From Bacillota bacterium (GTDB taxonomy: Bacteria; Vulcanimicrobiota; JAMDEM01), in the NCBI GenBank assembly GCA_023486985.1, contig JAMDEM010000143.1, positions 1-11,447 of the forward strand: a stretch of 11,447 nt of DNA, in the 5' to 3' direction. Positions 1 through 6,605 of the stretch are shown here, piece after piece (position 1 is the first letter of the stretch; each line of letters starts with the position of its first letter). A model generated the notes under the pieces. That model searched no databases and was not told the DNA's origin. It worked only from the letters and a program-made list of their open reading frames with translations. The position numbers were made by a program, and so were the translations under genes.

Positions 1-426
1 CTGGTTGGGGGTTTAGCTTCCGTCCGGGAACACTGCAAAATAGGAAAATACGTAATTGTCGGCAGAGGCGTTACAATTGAAAACAAATGCAATATCGGGG
101 ATTATACAAAAATTCAGGCGGAAGCTTATATTACAGCCCTTTCTGACATCGGCGAGCATGTTTTCATAGCTCCCACGGTGTCAACAACCAATGATAATTA
201 TATGGGCAGGACGGAAGAGAGATTCAAACACAGAAAAGGGGCTGTGATAAAATCAAAGGCTAGAATCGGCGGCAATGCCGTTCTTCTGCCGGGTGTTACA
301 ATAGGCGAGGAAGCAGTAGTTGGAGCCGGCTCGGTGGTTACCAGGGATGTGGAAGGTTACAAGGTGGTTGTAGGCACACCGGCAAGAGTTCTTCGTGATA
401 CACCGGCGGAGCAGATATTAAAATAA
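1..426 (+). CDS. Hexapeptide-repeat (left-handed beta-helix) N-acetyltransferase, 3' part only
   Basis: The reading frame is open from the first base, so the gene begins upstream; 141 C-terminal residues are visible. They show the isoleucine/valine-glycine hexad periodicity of a left-handed parallel beta-helix acyltransferase: KIGKYVIVG, NIGDYTKIQ, RIGGNAVLLPGVTIG and AVVGAGSVVTRDV, followed by the usual VVGTPARVL tail. The loop APTVSTTNDNYMGR interrupts the coils, as the TND-containing loop does in WbpD/WlbB-type enzymes that acetylate the 3-amino group of UDP-2-acetamido-3-amino-uronic acid. The product would be a cytoplasmic, acetyl-CoA-dependent N-acetyltransferase, probably a trimer as is usual for the fold. 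A DegT aminotransferase begins 13 bases after the stop, the classic partner that makes the amino acceptor. The acyltransferase fold is clear. The exact sugar is inferred from the pairing; QdtC/FdtC-type enzymes acting on dTDP-sugars are the main alternative. Confidence 0.88.
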   Translation: MVGGLASVREHCKIGKYVIVGRGVTIENKCNIGDYTKIQAEAYITALSDIGEHVFIAPTVSTTNDNYMGRTEERFKHRKGAVIKSKARIGGNAVLLPGVTIGEEAVVGAGSVVTRDVEGYKVVVGTPARVLRDTPAEQILK

Positions 427-439
427 GCAAGGAGAAGTC

Positions 440-1540
440 ATGAATATTCCAATTCTCGATCTTAAAGAACAGTATCAAAGCATTAAATCGGAAATTAATG
501 AAGCGGTAGGCAAGGTTTTGGGCGAAACCCAGTTTATTCTGGGACCGGAAGTAAAGAAGCTGGAGGAAGAGATAGCTGAATTCATCGGCACAAAATATGC
601 CGTGGGAGTGGCTTCCGGAACCGACGCACTGCATCTTGCTTTAAGAGCAATGGGCGTAGGCAAGGGTGATGAAGTTATAACCACGCCCTTTACTTTCATA
701 GCAACGGCAGAAACCGTGCTTCTTGCCGGCGCCGTCCCAGTCTTTGCCGATATTAATCCTGATACTTTTAACATTGATCCTGAAAGCATAGAGAAAAAGT
801 TAACCTCCAAAACTAAAGCTATAATCCCTGTCCATCTTTACGGACAGTGCGCCGATATGGATAAAATAATGAATATTGCCAGGAAGCACAATCTGAAAGT
901 TCTTGAGGACTGCGCTCAGTCTTTCGGTGCGGAATTTAAAGGGAAAAAGGCAGGCTCCTTCGGAGATACTTCAGCTTTCAGTTTCTTTCCCACAAAAAAT
1001 CTCGGCTGTTTTGGCGACGGCGGCATGGTTCTTACCAACAGCGAAGAAGTGGCGGAGAATTTAAAAATGCTGAGGGGGCATGGAAGCAAGGTAAGGTATT
1101 ATCACGACATAGAAGGCTTCAACAGCCGCCTTGATACTTTGCAGGCAGCCATATTGAGAGTGAAACTTAAATATATCAACGAATGGAATGAAAAGAGAAG
1201 AAATGCCGCACATCTTTATAATAAACTCATTAAGGATTCCGGAGTTAAAACTCCGGTTGAATCGGGCGAAGGAAAACATGTCTATCACCAGTATACTATA
1301 AAATGCAAAAAAAGGAATGAGCTTAAAGATTTTCTTGCAGGAGCAGGCATTACTTCAATGATATATTACCCTCTTTCCCTGCATCAGCAGAAAGTATTTG
1401 AGTGCCTGGGGTATAAAAAAGGTGATTTTCCCCGGAGCGAAAAGGTTCAGGATGAAGTTCTTTCACTCCCGATTTTTCCTGAATTAGGCGAAGAGAGAAT
1501 AAAGATAATTTCTGAGAAGATAAATGAATTTTATAGATAA
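440..1540 (+). CDS. DegT/DnrJ/EryC1 sugar aminotransferase, WbpE-like
   Basis: This is a 366-residue, full-length PLP-dependent nucleotide-sugar aminotransferase (fold type I). The N terminus NIPILDLKEQY is typical. The PLP-phosphate loop is SGTDALHLAL (59-68). Asp157 in EDCAQSFGA should contact the pyridine nitrogen, and Lys186 in FFPTKNLGCFGDGG is the Schiff-base lysine. The segment NSRLDTLQAAIL is the conserved DegT helix. The motifs IPVHLYGQCADMD and FFPTKNLGCFGDGG resemble WbpE, which aminates the 3-keto group of UDP-2-acetamido-3-oxo-glucuronate with glutamate as donor. An AAGGAG ribosome site (429-434) lies 5 bases before the ATG, 13 bases downstream of the acetyltransferase stop, so the two are surely co-transcribed. 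If WbpE-like, a Gfo/Idh-type dehydrogenase (WbpB-like) is expected upstream of the window. A QdtB/FdtB-type 3-aminotransferase is the alternative. The family call is secure and the substrate is not. Confidence 0.93.
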   Translation: MNIPILDLKEQYQSIKSEINEAVGKVLGETQFILGPEVKKLEEEIAEFIGTKYAVGVASGTDALHLALRAMGVGKGDEVITTPFTFIATAETVLLAGAVPVFADINPDTFNIDPESIEKKLTSKTKAIIPVHLYGQCADMDKIMNIARKHNLKVLEDCAQSFGAEFKGKKAGSFGDTSAFSFFPTKNLGCFGDGGMVLTNSEEVAENLKMLRGHGSKVRYYHDIEGFNSRLDTLQAAILRVKLKYINEWNEKRRNAAHLYNKLIKDSGVKTPVESGEGKHVYHQYTIKCKKRNELKDFLAGAGITSMIYYPLSLHQQKVFECLGYKKGDFPRSEKVQDEVLSLPIFPELGEERIKIISEKINEFYR

Positions 1541-1618
1541 CCCCACCTAACCTCCCCTTAATTTAAGGGGAGGAATAAACAAGTTCCCCTCTTTGCTAAA
1601 GAGGGGTAAGGGGAGTTA
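1538..1618 (+). repeat. 81-bp two-hairpin palindromic repeat, copy 1 (full unit)
   Basis: The element starts TAACCCC and ends GGGGAGTTA. It contains two perfect stem-loops. Hairpin A (1551-1573) has 11-base arms CCTCCCCTTAA/TTAAGGGGAGG around one central base. Hairpin B (1586-1606) has 9-base arms CCCCTCTTT/AAAGAGGGG around GCT. A 79-bp homologue lies at 4776-4854, with half-units at 4732-4766 and 6555-6593. The copy fills the whole gap between the aminotransferase and the heparinase gene: its first TAA is the stop codon of the former, and its AAGGGGAG end (1608-1615) is the Shine-Dalgarno of the latter. It encodes no protein and resembles a small non-autonomous palindromic element. Confidence 0.85.
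1608..1615 (+). promoter_or_regulatory. Repeat-derived ribosome binding site for the TTG-started heparinase gene
   Basis: AAGGGGAG lies 7 bases before the TTG at 1623. It is the terminal segment of the two-hairpin repeat. An in-frame stop at 1617-1619 rules out an upstream start, and no in-frame ATG occurs near the beginning of the ORF. This site therefore supports TTG as the true start. Confidence 0.65.
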
Positions 1619-1622
1619 ACGG

Positions 1623-3785
1623 TTGGCTTTACTGGAACTGATAAAAGATATCTTTACCGACAGGAAATCTCCTGTCGGTACTCTTTATGTTAAGAGGAGC
1701 AAAAATCAGGGAATTCCTGATTTAAGCGAAGCCGAATTTTACGCCAACCTTGATTTGGATTTACCCGGCTTTGAGTCTCTTCAGGAGGCTGTAAAATCGC
1801 GGGATTATAACCGGGCTGATGAGATTCTGCTAAAATACTTCAGAGGCAGAAAAAAGCCGGTTTTCTTTTTTTCTTCAGCCGATAAAGATTCTATTATAAG
1901 TTCAATCAAGAATTTCCCGGAATTAATTGAAAAAACAATCCAGAAGGCGGATCTTGCATGCCGCCATAGTTTTGATATTCTAGGCAGCAAATTTAATCCC
2001 GGAAATCCAATCAACTGGTTTTCTGATTTTAAAGGAAATACCTGGGCATACGGGTATTTTGACGAGCTTAACGGCAAGCTTTATGACAACGACTTCAACA
2101 ACCAGTTTTATATCGGCGACATAAAACTGCCATGGGAGCTTAACAAGCATCTGCATTTTGTTGATATTGGCGCCGCCTATTACATGACCGGCGAGGAAAA
2201 GTACGCTTCGGAGCTTGTTGCGCAGATTAAACACTGGATTCAGGCAAATCCCGTAAACATGGGGGTAAACTGGACGCAGAATTTAATTGTTTCTCAGAGG
2301 CTTATATCCTGGACTCTGGCGCTGTTTCTTATTCTTGAATCTTCTGTTCTTGAACCCCGGTTGTTCAGGATTATCTTGAAAGAAATGCTTCTTCACGCGG
2401 CTTACATTCCGCCCCACTTTGAAATTGCAGATAAAGGCTCAAATCATCTTATCGGGAATTTAAGCGCCCTGCTCACATTTTCCCTGGTTTTTCCGGAATT
2501 TAAAGAATCAGCCCGCTGGAAGGAAATATCCCTGGGAATGCTTACAGATGAGCTTTCCAAACAGGTTTATGATGACGGCGTTCAATACGAGCAGTCCGTG
2601 GGATACCACAGATATGTTCTTGAGTTTTCTCTTCTTCCTTTGATGATAATGCATTTAAACAATGAAGAAGCACCGCCTGTTTACAGGCAAAAAGTCGAGA
2701 AGATGGCTGAATTTACTCTATACATGCAGCAGGCAAACGGCTTGGTTCAGCCGGTAAGCGATGCCGATGGAGCCAGAGTCTGGAACCTTAATTGTGCAGA
2801 TTTTAATGACCACCGCTCCTGTCTTGCTATCGCTTCCGTTCTTTTTAACCGGGGTGATTTCAGGTTTGGAGCCGGCACAAGAATTGAAGAATTACTGTGG
2901 TTTTTGGGGCGCAAAGGCTTCGAAAAATTTATGTCTATTAAGGAGAAAACACCGGAACTGGCTAAGGCTTTTTCGCAGGGCGGCTATTTTGTTGCCAGGG
3001 AAAGCTGGAAGGAAGATTCAAGCTGGCTTTTTTTTGACTGCGGTCAGGTTGGGATGGGAGACTGGAAAGATGAAGATGATGTAGGCACTCACGGTCACAG
3101 CGACATCCTGAATTTTGGACTGGTAATCGAAGGAGAAACATTTTTCACCGATATAGGCTCTTTTACATATACGGGGTCAAAAGAATGGCATAATTATTTC
3201 CGCTCCTCGAAAGCTCATAATCTTTTACTGGTTGACGGTGAAGACCAGTCTGTTTTAACAAGGACATGGTCCATGAAAATGAGGGCAAAGCCGCAGGATG
3301 CAAAATGGAATTTCACGGAAGATTTCTTTTATTTTTCCGGCGCCCACAACGGTTACAGGCGTCTTGAATATCCAGTAATCGTAAGAAGGGAAATTCTTTT
3401 TCTCAGAGGGAAAAAGCTGATGCTCATAAAGGATTCGCTTGAAGGCAGGGCAGCTCACCCGGTTGAGATTTGCTTTCATCTTTATCCCGGAATAAATGCA
3501 ATAAAACACGGAGACGGGAGCATCCTTCTCAGGGGAAAGACCCGCCAGGCGCAGATGAAAGTTTATACTCCAAAGGAATTTTATTTAAATATCTATGAAG
3601 GAAGCGAAAATCCTATATCGGGTTGGTATTCACCTGACTACGGGAAGAAGGTTCCTTCAGCTTTGATTGAGTTTAAGACAAAACTGGAGTGTCCGGCTGT
3701 TATTTATACATGGATAGGCTGGGAAGGAAGCGAAGTGCCGGCTTTAAAACAGGTGGAAGAGTTATGGCAAAGTTATCTGAAATAA
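1623..3785 (+). CDS. Heparinase II/III-like polysaccharide lyase family protein (no signal peptide)
   Basis: This 720-residue protein has the architecture of the heparinase II/III family. A long alpha-helical toroid domain spans roughly residues 35-430, and a beta-sandwich domain roughly 445-700. Diagnostic segments are SNHLIGNLSAL (His275), YDDGVQYEQSVGYHRY (Tyr328), GTHGHSDILNFGL (His490, His492, Asp494), FTDIGSFTY (Asp510) and SSKAHNLLLVDGEDQS (His532). By spacing, His275, Tyr328 and His490 may correspond to the catalytic His/Tyr/His of Pedobacter heparinase II, with His492, Asp510 and His532 in the metal-site positions; this mapping is by eye. Such enzymes cleave uronic-acid-containing glycans by beta-elimination. 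The start is TTG, supported by AAGGGGAG from the preceding repeat. The N terminus (ALLELIKDIFTDRKSP) has no signal peptide or membrane helix, suggesting a cytoplasmic location and a biosynthetic or editing role. The 3' end overlaps the radical SAM gene by 22 bases. The family call is firm; activity and substrate are unknown. Confidence 0.9.
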   Translation: MALLELIKDIFTDRKSPVGTLYVKRSKNQGIPDLSEAEFYANLDLDLPGFESLQEAVKSRDYNRADEILLKYFRGRKKPVFFFSSADKDSIISSIKNFPELIEKTIQKADLACRHSFDILGSKFNPGNPINWFSDFKGNTWAYGYFDELNGKLYDNDFNNQFYIGDIKLPWELNKHLHFVDIGAAYYMTGEEKYASELVAQIKHWIQANPVNMGVNWTQNLIVSQRLISWTLALFLILESSVLEPRLFRIILKEMLLHAAYIPPHFEIADKGSNHLIGNLSALLTFSLVFPEFKESARWKEISLGMLTDELSKQVYDDGVQYEQSVGYHRYVLEFSLLPLMIMHLNNEEAPPVYRQKVEKMAEFTLYMQQANGLVQPVSDADGARVWNLNCADFNDHRSCLAIASVLFNRGDFRFGAGTRIEELLWFLGRKGFEKFMSIKEKTPELAKAFSQGGYFVARESWKEDSSWLFFDCGQVGMGDWKDEDDVGTHGHSDILNFGLVIEGETFFTDIGSFTYTGSKEWHNYFRSSKAHNLLLVDGEDQSVLTRTWSMKMRAKPQDAKWNFTEDFFYFSGAHNGYRRLEYPVIVRREILFLRGKKLMLIKDSLEGRAAHPVEICFHLYPGINAIKHGDGSILLRGKTRQAQMKVYTPKEFYLNIYEGSENPISGWYSPDYGKKVPSALIEFKTKLECPAVIYTWIGWEGSEVPALKQVEELWQSYLK
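1655..1680 (+). other. Perfect 11-bp stem-loop inside the start of the heparinase-like gene
   Basis: The arms TACCGACAGGA (1655-1665) and TCCTGTCGGTA (1670-1680) are perfectly complementary around a 4-base loop. They lie about 30-55 bases downstream of the TTG start and encode residues around FTDRKSPVGT. The stem is followed by CTCTTTATG rather than a U-run, so it does not look like an intrinsic terminator. It could affect translation or mRNA stability, or be a chance palindrome. Confidence 0.5.
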
Positions 3786-4729
3786 ATAAAGTCTGGGACA
3801 ACAGCCAGGCAAAGAAAAAGCATGAAAAATATCTTGAAAACAAGGGGTCTTTTTTATTTCCAGAAAGAATAACAGTGGAGCTTACAAACCGCTGCAATCT
3901 CTCGTGTCCTATGTGCCCGAGAAGATTTCTTCATTCAAGTGAAGGCTTTATGGAAGAAAAAATTTTTACCGGAATAATTGATGAAATGTCGGAACATCCA
4001 GGCACTGCTCTTGTTCCGTTTTTCCGGGGCGAATCTCTTCTTCACAAGAATTTTCTTAAATTTATTGAATATGCTAAAAAGAAAAGCATCTCCCCGGTTC
4101 AATTCACTACAAATGCAACTTTGCTGACTGAAGAAATTTCTTCAAAACTGCTTGATTTAAAGATAGAATTTATATCCTTAAGCCTTGACACTGATATTGA
4201 AGAAAATTACCGCAAAGTACGGGTGGGCGCAAGCTATAAAAAGGTAATGGAAAATATTGAAAGATTTTTAAAAATGAAAACGGAAAGAAATCTGGACCGC
4301 CCTGAAATTCAGGTTTCTGTTGTTGATACATCATATTCTGGAGACGAGCTTGAATCTTTTGTAAAAAGATGGATTGATAAAGTTGACAGAGTACGAATTT
4401 ACGAGGAACATTCTAAAGGCGGTAAATTTGGCAGCATCGGAGATGACAGGATGGGGGAAAGACTGCCATGTCTTAAGCCCGTTACCGATATGGTTATTTA
4501 CTGGAACGGAGATGTGGTTCTCTGCAATCACGACTGGGACAGGGAAGTTCCCATAGGCAATGTAAATAAGCAAACGATAAGTGAAATCTGGAAATCCTCA
4601 AAATATGAAAGTATCAGGAAAAAACATCTTAAGCGAAATCTTGAAGGCGAAAAACCATGTTTTGAATGCCGCCAATGGGAAGCGTATTACCTTCCTGGAG
4701 GGATTATAGGGAAATTATATAAAAAATAA
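3764..4729 (+). CDS. Radical SAM enzyme with C-terminal SPASM-like cysteine domain
   Basis: This 321-residue protein carries ITVELTNRCNLSCPMCPRR, the CxxxCxxC motif that ligates the radical-SAM [4Fe-4S] cluster (Cys44, Cys48, Cys51). The partial TIM-barrel follows, with FFRGESLLHKNF in the place of the usual GGEPLL motif. The C terminus has LPCLKPVTDMVIYWNGDVVLCNHD, IGNVNKQTISEIW and KPCFECRQW. Cys236, Cys254, Cys299 and Cys302 there form a SPASM/twitch-type auxiliary cluster site. I chose the ATG at 3764 because AGGTGG (3751-3756) sits 7 bases upstream and homologous proteins start close before the Cys motif; a GTG at 3689 would add 25 residues. The gene overlaps the heparinase-like gene by 22 bases, implying translational coupling. 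SPASM radical SAM proteins modify peptides, or dehydrogenate/epimerise small molecules (BtrN-like alcohol oxidation). A sugar or glycan substrate is an inference from context. Confidence 0.9.
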   Translation: MAKLSEINKVWDNSQAKKKHEKYLENKGSFLFPERITVELTNRCNLSCPMCPRRFLHSSEGFMEEKIFTGIIDEMSEHPGTALVPFFRGESLLHKNFLKFIEYAKKKSISPVQFTTNATLLTEEISSKLLDLKIEFISLSLDTDIEENYRKVRVGASYKKVMENIERFLKMKTERNLDRPEIQVSVVDTSYSGDELESFVKRWIDKVDRVRIYEEHSKGGKFGSIGDDRMGERLPCLKPVTDMVIYWNGDVVLCNHDWDREVPIGNVNKQTISEIWKSSKYESIRKKHLKRNLEGEKPCFECRQWEAYYLPGGIIGKLYKK

Positions 4730-4731
4730 AG

Positions 4732-4766
4732 CCCCCCTCTTTGTTAAAGAGGGGCAGGGGGAGTTA
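4732..4766 (+). repeat. Palindromic repeat, right half-unit
   Basis: This is a single hairpin B (4734-4754; arms CCCCTCTTT/AAAGAGGGG, loop GTT) followed by CAGGGGGAGTTA, the same terminal sequence as the right half of the full units. It begins 2 bases after the radical SAM stop codon and lies in tandem, 9 bases apart, with the full copy at 4776-4854. Confidence 0.8.
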
Positions 4767-4775
4767 GAATTTTAA

Positions 4776-4854
4776 TAACCCCACTAGCCTCCCCTTAAAT
4801 TAAGGGGAGGGATAGTAGATTCCCCTCTTTGTTAAAGAGGGGTTAGGGGAGTTA
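4776..4854 (+). repeat. 79-bp two-hairpin palindromic repeat, copy 2 (full unit)
   Basis: It begins TAACCCCAC and ends AGGGGAGTTA. Hairpin A is at 4788-4810 (perfect 11-base arms, one central base) and hairpin B at 4822-4842 (9-base arms, loop GTT). It aligns over its whole length with copy 1 at 1538-1618. Differences are concentrated in the spacer between the hairpins (GATAGTAGATT against AATAAACAAGTT), in the loops and in one or two flanking bases. Both copies point the same way relative to the genes. Confidence 0.85.
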
Positions 4855-4892
4855 TGTAGATGGTTAGGATGAGGGGGCATTGAAAGATTAGT

Positions 4893-6044
4893 ATGAAAAA
4901 AGTATCAGAAAAGATTCCAATTACAAAGCCCTTTCTAGGCGAAGAAGAAGTTGCTGCCTTCGCCAAAGCAATTAAATCCGGGTGGGTGTCGCAGGGTCCC
5001 ATGGTGCAGAAGTTTGAAGAAGCTTTTTGCACCCTGTCGGGGGTTGAATTTGCGGTGGCGTCAACTTCATGCACCACAGCCCTTCATCTTGCTTTAATTG
5101 CCGCCGGCGTTAAATCAGGCGATGAAGTTATTGTACCTGCTTTTACCTTTATTGCTTCAGCCAACGTGGTTGAATATACCGGTGCAAAACCAGTTTTTGT
5201 TGATATTGACATTTCCACCTTCAATATTGATGCATCAAAGATTGAAGAAAAAATCACAAAAAATACCAGGGCAATAATGCCTGTTCATCTTTTTGGCTTA
5301 TGCGCCGATATGGATCCGGTTATGGAAATTGCTGAAAAGCACCGCCTGGCGGTAATTGAAGATGCAGCATGTGCCGCCGGATCCCTTTATAACGGAAAAT
5401 GGGCAGGGACATTTGGTGACGCCGGTGCTTTCAGCTTTCACCCCAGGAAAATAATTACCACTGGCGAAGGCGGCATGATAACCACCAATGACAAAGGGAT
5501 TGCAGAAAAATGCCGGGAGCTTAGATCCCACGGCGGCAAGGCTTCAGACCTGGAACGTCATAATAAAGGAGATTTCGCCCTGCCGGAACATGATGAACTT
5601 GGATATAATTACAGGATGACTGATATACAGGCGGCAATGGGTCTTGAGCAGTTAAAGAAACTCGATTACATTATAACAAAAAGACGCAATATTGCTGCAA
5701 TTTATGACGAACATTTCTATGGAATAAATGAGCTGGCTTTCCCTGCGGCTGGTAAGAAATATTTCCATACTTACCAGTCTTATGTTTTAAGAATTATAGA
5801 AAAATCACCCATTGACAGGGACAGCCTTGCCTTAAAGCTTCAGGAATCCGGAATATCAACCCGTCAGGGAACTCATTCCGTTCCTCATCTGGGTTACTAC
5901 CGCAAAAAATACGGATATACTGAAAAAGATTTTCCTCTTTCCTTTAAGGCTGATAAAACAAGCCTTACCATTCCCTTGTTTCCTTCCATGAGTGAAGAAA
6001 GCCTTTTGTTTGTGATAAAAGAAATAAGAAATAATTTAAAATAA
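4893..6044 (+). CDS. DegT/DnrJ/EryC1 sugar aminotransferase, perosamine-synthase type
   Basis: This is a 383-residue, full-length PLP-dependent sugar aminotransferase, clearly paralogous to the one at 440-1540 but from another branch. Landmarks are ITKPFLGEEEV near the N terminus, the phosphate loop STSCTTALHLAL (57-68), Asp157 in IEDAACAAGS, the Schiff-base Lys186 in SFHPRKIITTGEGGM, and ELGYNYRMTDIQAAMGLEQL. The HPRKIITTGEGG motif and YNYRMTDIQAA segment are typical of C4 aminotransferases such as GDP-perosamine synthase and UDP-4-keto-6-deoxy-sugar transaminases. Expected chemistry is glutamate-dependent amination of a 4-keto-6-deoxy nucleotide sugar in the cytoplasm. The ATG at 4893 is the first usable start after an in-frame TGA at 4881-4883; its ribosome site (GAAAG) is weak. 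It is separated from the radical SAM gene by repeats. A formyltransferase beginning at 11187 could act on its product. Confidence 0.92.
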   Translation: MKKVSEKIPITKPFLGEEEVAAFAKAIKSGWVSQGPMVQKFEEAFCTLSGVEFAVASTSCTTALHLALIAAGVKSGDEVIVPAFTFIASANVVEYTGAKPVFVDIDISTFNIDASKIEEKITKNTRAIMPVHLFGLCADMDPVMEIAEKHRLAVIEDAACAAGSLYNGKWAGTFGDAGAFSFHPRKIITTGEGGMITTNDKGIAEKCRELRSHGGKASDLERHNKGDFALPEHDELGYNYRMTDIQAAMGLEQLKKLDYIITKRRNIAAIYDEHFYGINELAFPAAGKKYFHTYQSYVLRIIEKSPIDRDSLALKLQESGISTRQGTHSVPHLGYYRKKYGYTEKDFPLSFKADKTSLTIPLFPSMSEESLLFVIKEIRNNLK

Positions 6045-6094
6045 GGAATATAAGTTAAATTTCAAGTAAATTTACGGATGGAACATAAATTTAA

Positions 6095-6214
6095 AAGCAA
6101 ATTGAGGATGTTAGAAATATTTTGGCAAGCGTTGAGGATTTGGATTATGAATATCTTGAAAAGTGGGCAGTAAAACTTGGCTTGGCTGATTTATTGAGAA
6201 AGGTCAAAATATGA
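6095..6214 (+). pseudogene. C-terminal remnant of a nucleotidyltransferase-like (DUF6036/AbiEii-type) protein
   Basis: A short open stretch reads KQIEDVRNILASV, then EDLDYEYLEKWAVKLGLADLLRKV, and stops at 6212-6214. The IEDVRNIL and DYEYLEKWA..LG..DLL pattern is the usual C-terminal end of DUF6036/AbiEii-like nucleotidyltransferases. A TAA at 6092-6094 closes the frame upstream, no convincing start codon exists, and the roughly 150 or more N-terminal residues expected are absent, so this is a truncated fossil. Its stop overlaps the next ATG as ATGA, the arrangement an intact two-gene unit would have. Family assignment rests on about 38 residues and memory of the motif, so it is tentative. Confidence 0.5.
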
Positions 6215-6453
6215 AAGACACTTCTGATGAGATTGAAAGTTATTATCGCCGAAAACTTCTCGCGCGTACTGGCGAAGAACGTCTATTGATGGGTGATTCA
6301 ATGTATGCAACTGCCAGACAACTTGTTCTGGCATCCATTAATAAGAAAAACAGTGAGTCAGGAGCTGTTGAACTTAAACGCGCTCTTTTTTTGCGGTTCT
6401 ATGGAAACGACTTTACAAGTGAAGAATGCCGGAAGATTTTATCAGCTCTTTGA
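6211..6453 (+). CDS. Small conserved protein, possible partner of the adjacent nucleotidyltransferase remnant
   Basis: This 80-residue soluble protein has no membrane segment or signal. Its sequence is rich in charged residues, with the segments RRKLLARTGEERLLMGDSMYATARQLVLASI and ELKRALFLRFYGNDF. I recognise the pattern as that of a widespread family of small hypothetical proteins (S.EER..MG.SM...AR..V.ASI...LR...FLRFYG..F). I cannot give it a proven function. It has a GAAAGG ribosome site (6198-6203) 7 bases before the ATG. It overlaps the stop of the degenerate upstream frame by four bases, so it was probably the second gene of a two-gene unit, perhaps toxin-antitoxin-like. No nonsense or frameshift damage is visible. 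Whether it is still expressed is unclear because its upstream partner is broken. Confidence 0.65.
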   Translation: MKDTSDEIESYYRRKLLARTGEERLLMGDSMYATARQLVLASINKKNSESGAVELKRALFLRFYGNDFTSEECRKILSAL

Positions 6454-6476
6454 GCACCCAGCTGCTATTGAATGCA

Positions 6477-6533
6477 GCAAAGCAAGCTTTGCCACTACTC
6501 TGCAAAATAAGGTAGTGGGAGAGCTTGCTCTCC
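6477..6533. repeat. Three consecutive small hairpins
   Basis: Back-to-back perfect stems occur here. The first is GCAAAGC/GCTTTGC (6477-6492, 2-base loop). The second is CCACTAC/GTAGTGG (6492-6498 with 6512-6518). The third is GGAGAGC/GCTCTCC (6518-6533, loop TT). They lie just downstream of the 80-residue ORF. None has a clear U-run, so they are not standard terminators. Confidence 0.6.
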
Positions 6534-6554
6534 ATAAAAGCGGGTTTGATGAAT

Positions 6555-6593
6555 CCCCCTCCCCTTAAATTAAGGGGAGGTAAGGAGGGGTTA
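6555..6593 (-). repeat. Palindromic repeat, reversed left half-unit
   Basis: Hairpin A is at 6558-6580, with 11-base arms CCTCCCCTTAA/TTAAGGGGAGG. It is followed by TAAGGAGGGGTTA. Read on the minus strand it starts TAACCCCT and matches the left half of the full repeats at 1538 and 4776. Hairpin B is absent, so the two halves of the element can exist separately. Confidence 0.8.
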
Positions 6594-6605
6594 TTTTGTG
6601 ATGGA

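Noticed and set aside
1586..1606. Hairpin B of the repeats as an intrinsic terminator after the aminotransferase
   Set aside because: The stem is good but no U-run follows on either strand, and the same structure carries the ribosome site of the next co-directional gene, so it is better explained as part of the repeat.
1538..4854. CRISPR array suggested by regularly structured repeats
   Set aside because: The repeats are far apart, have no uniform spacers, and no cas gene is present; the units are isolated palindromic elements.
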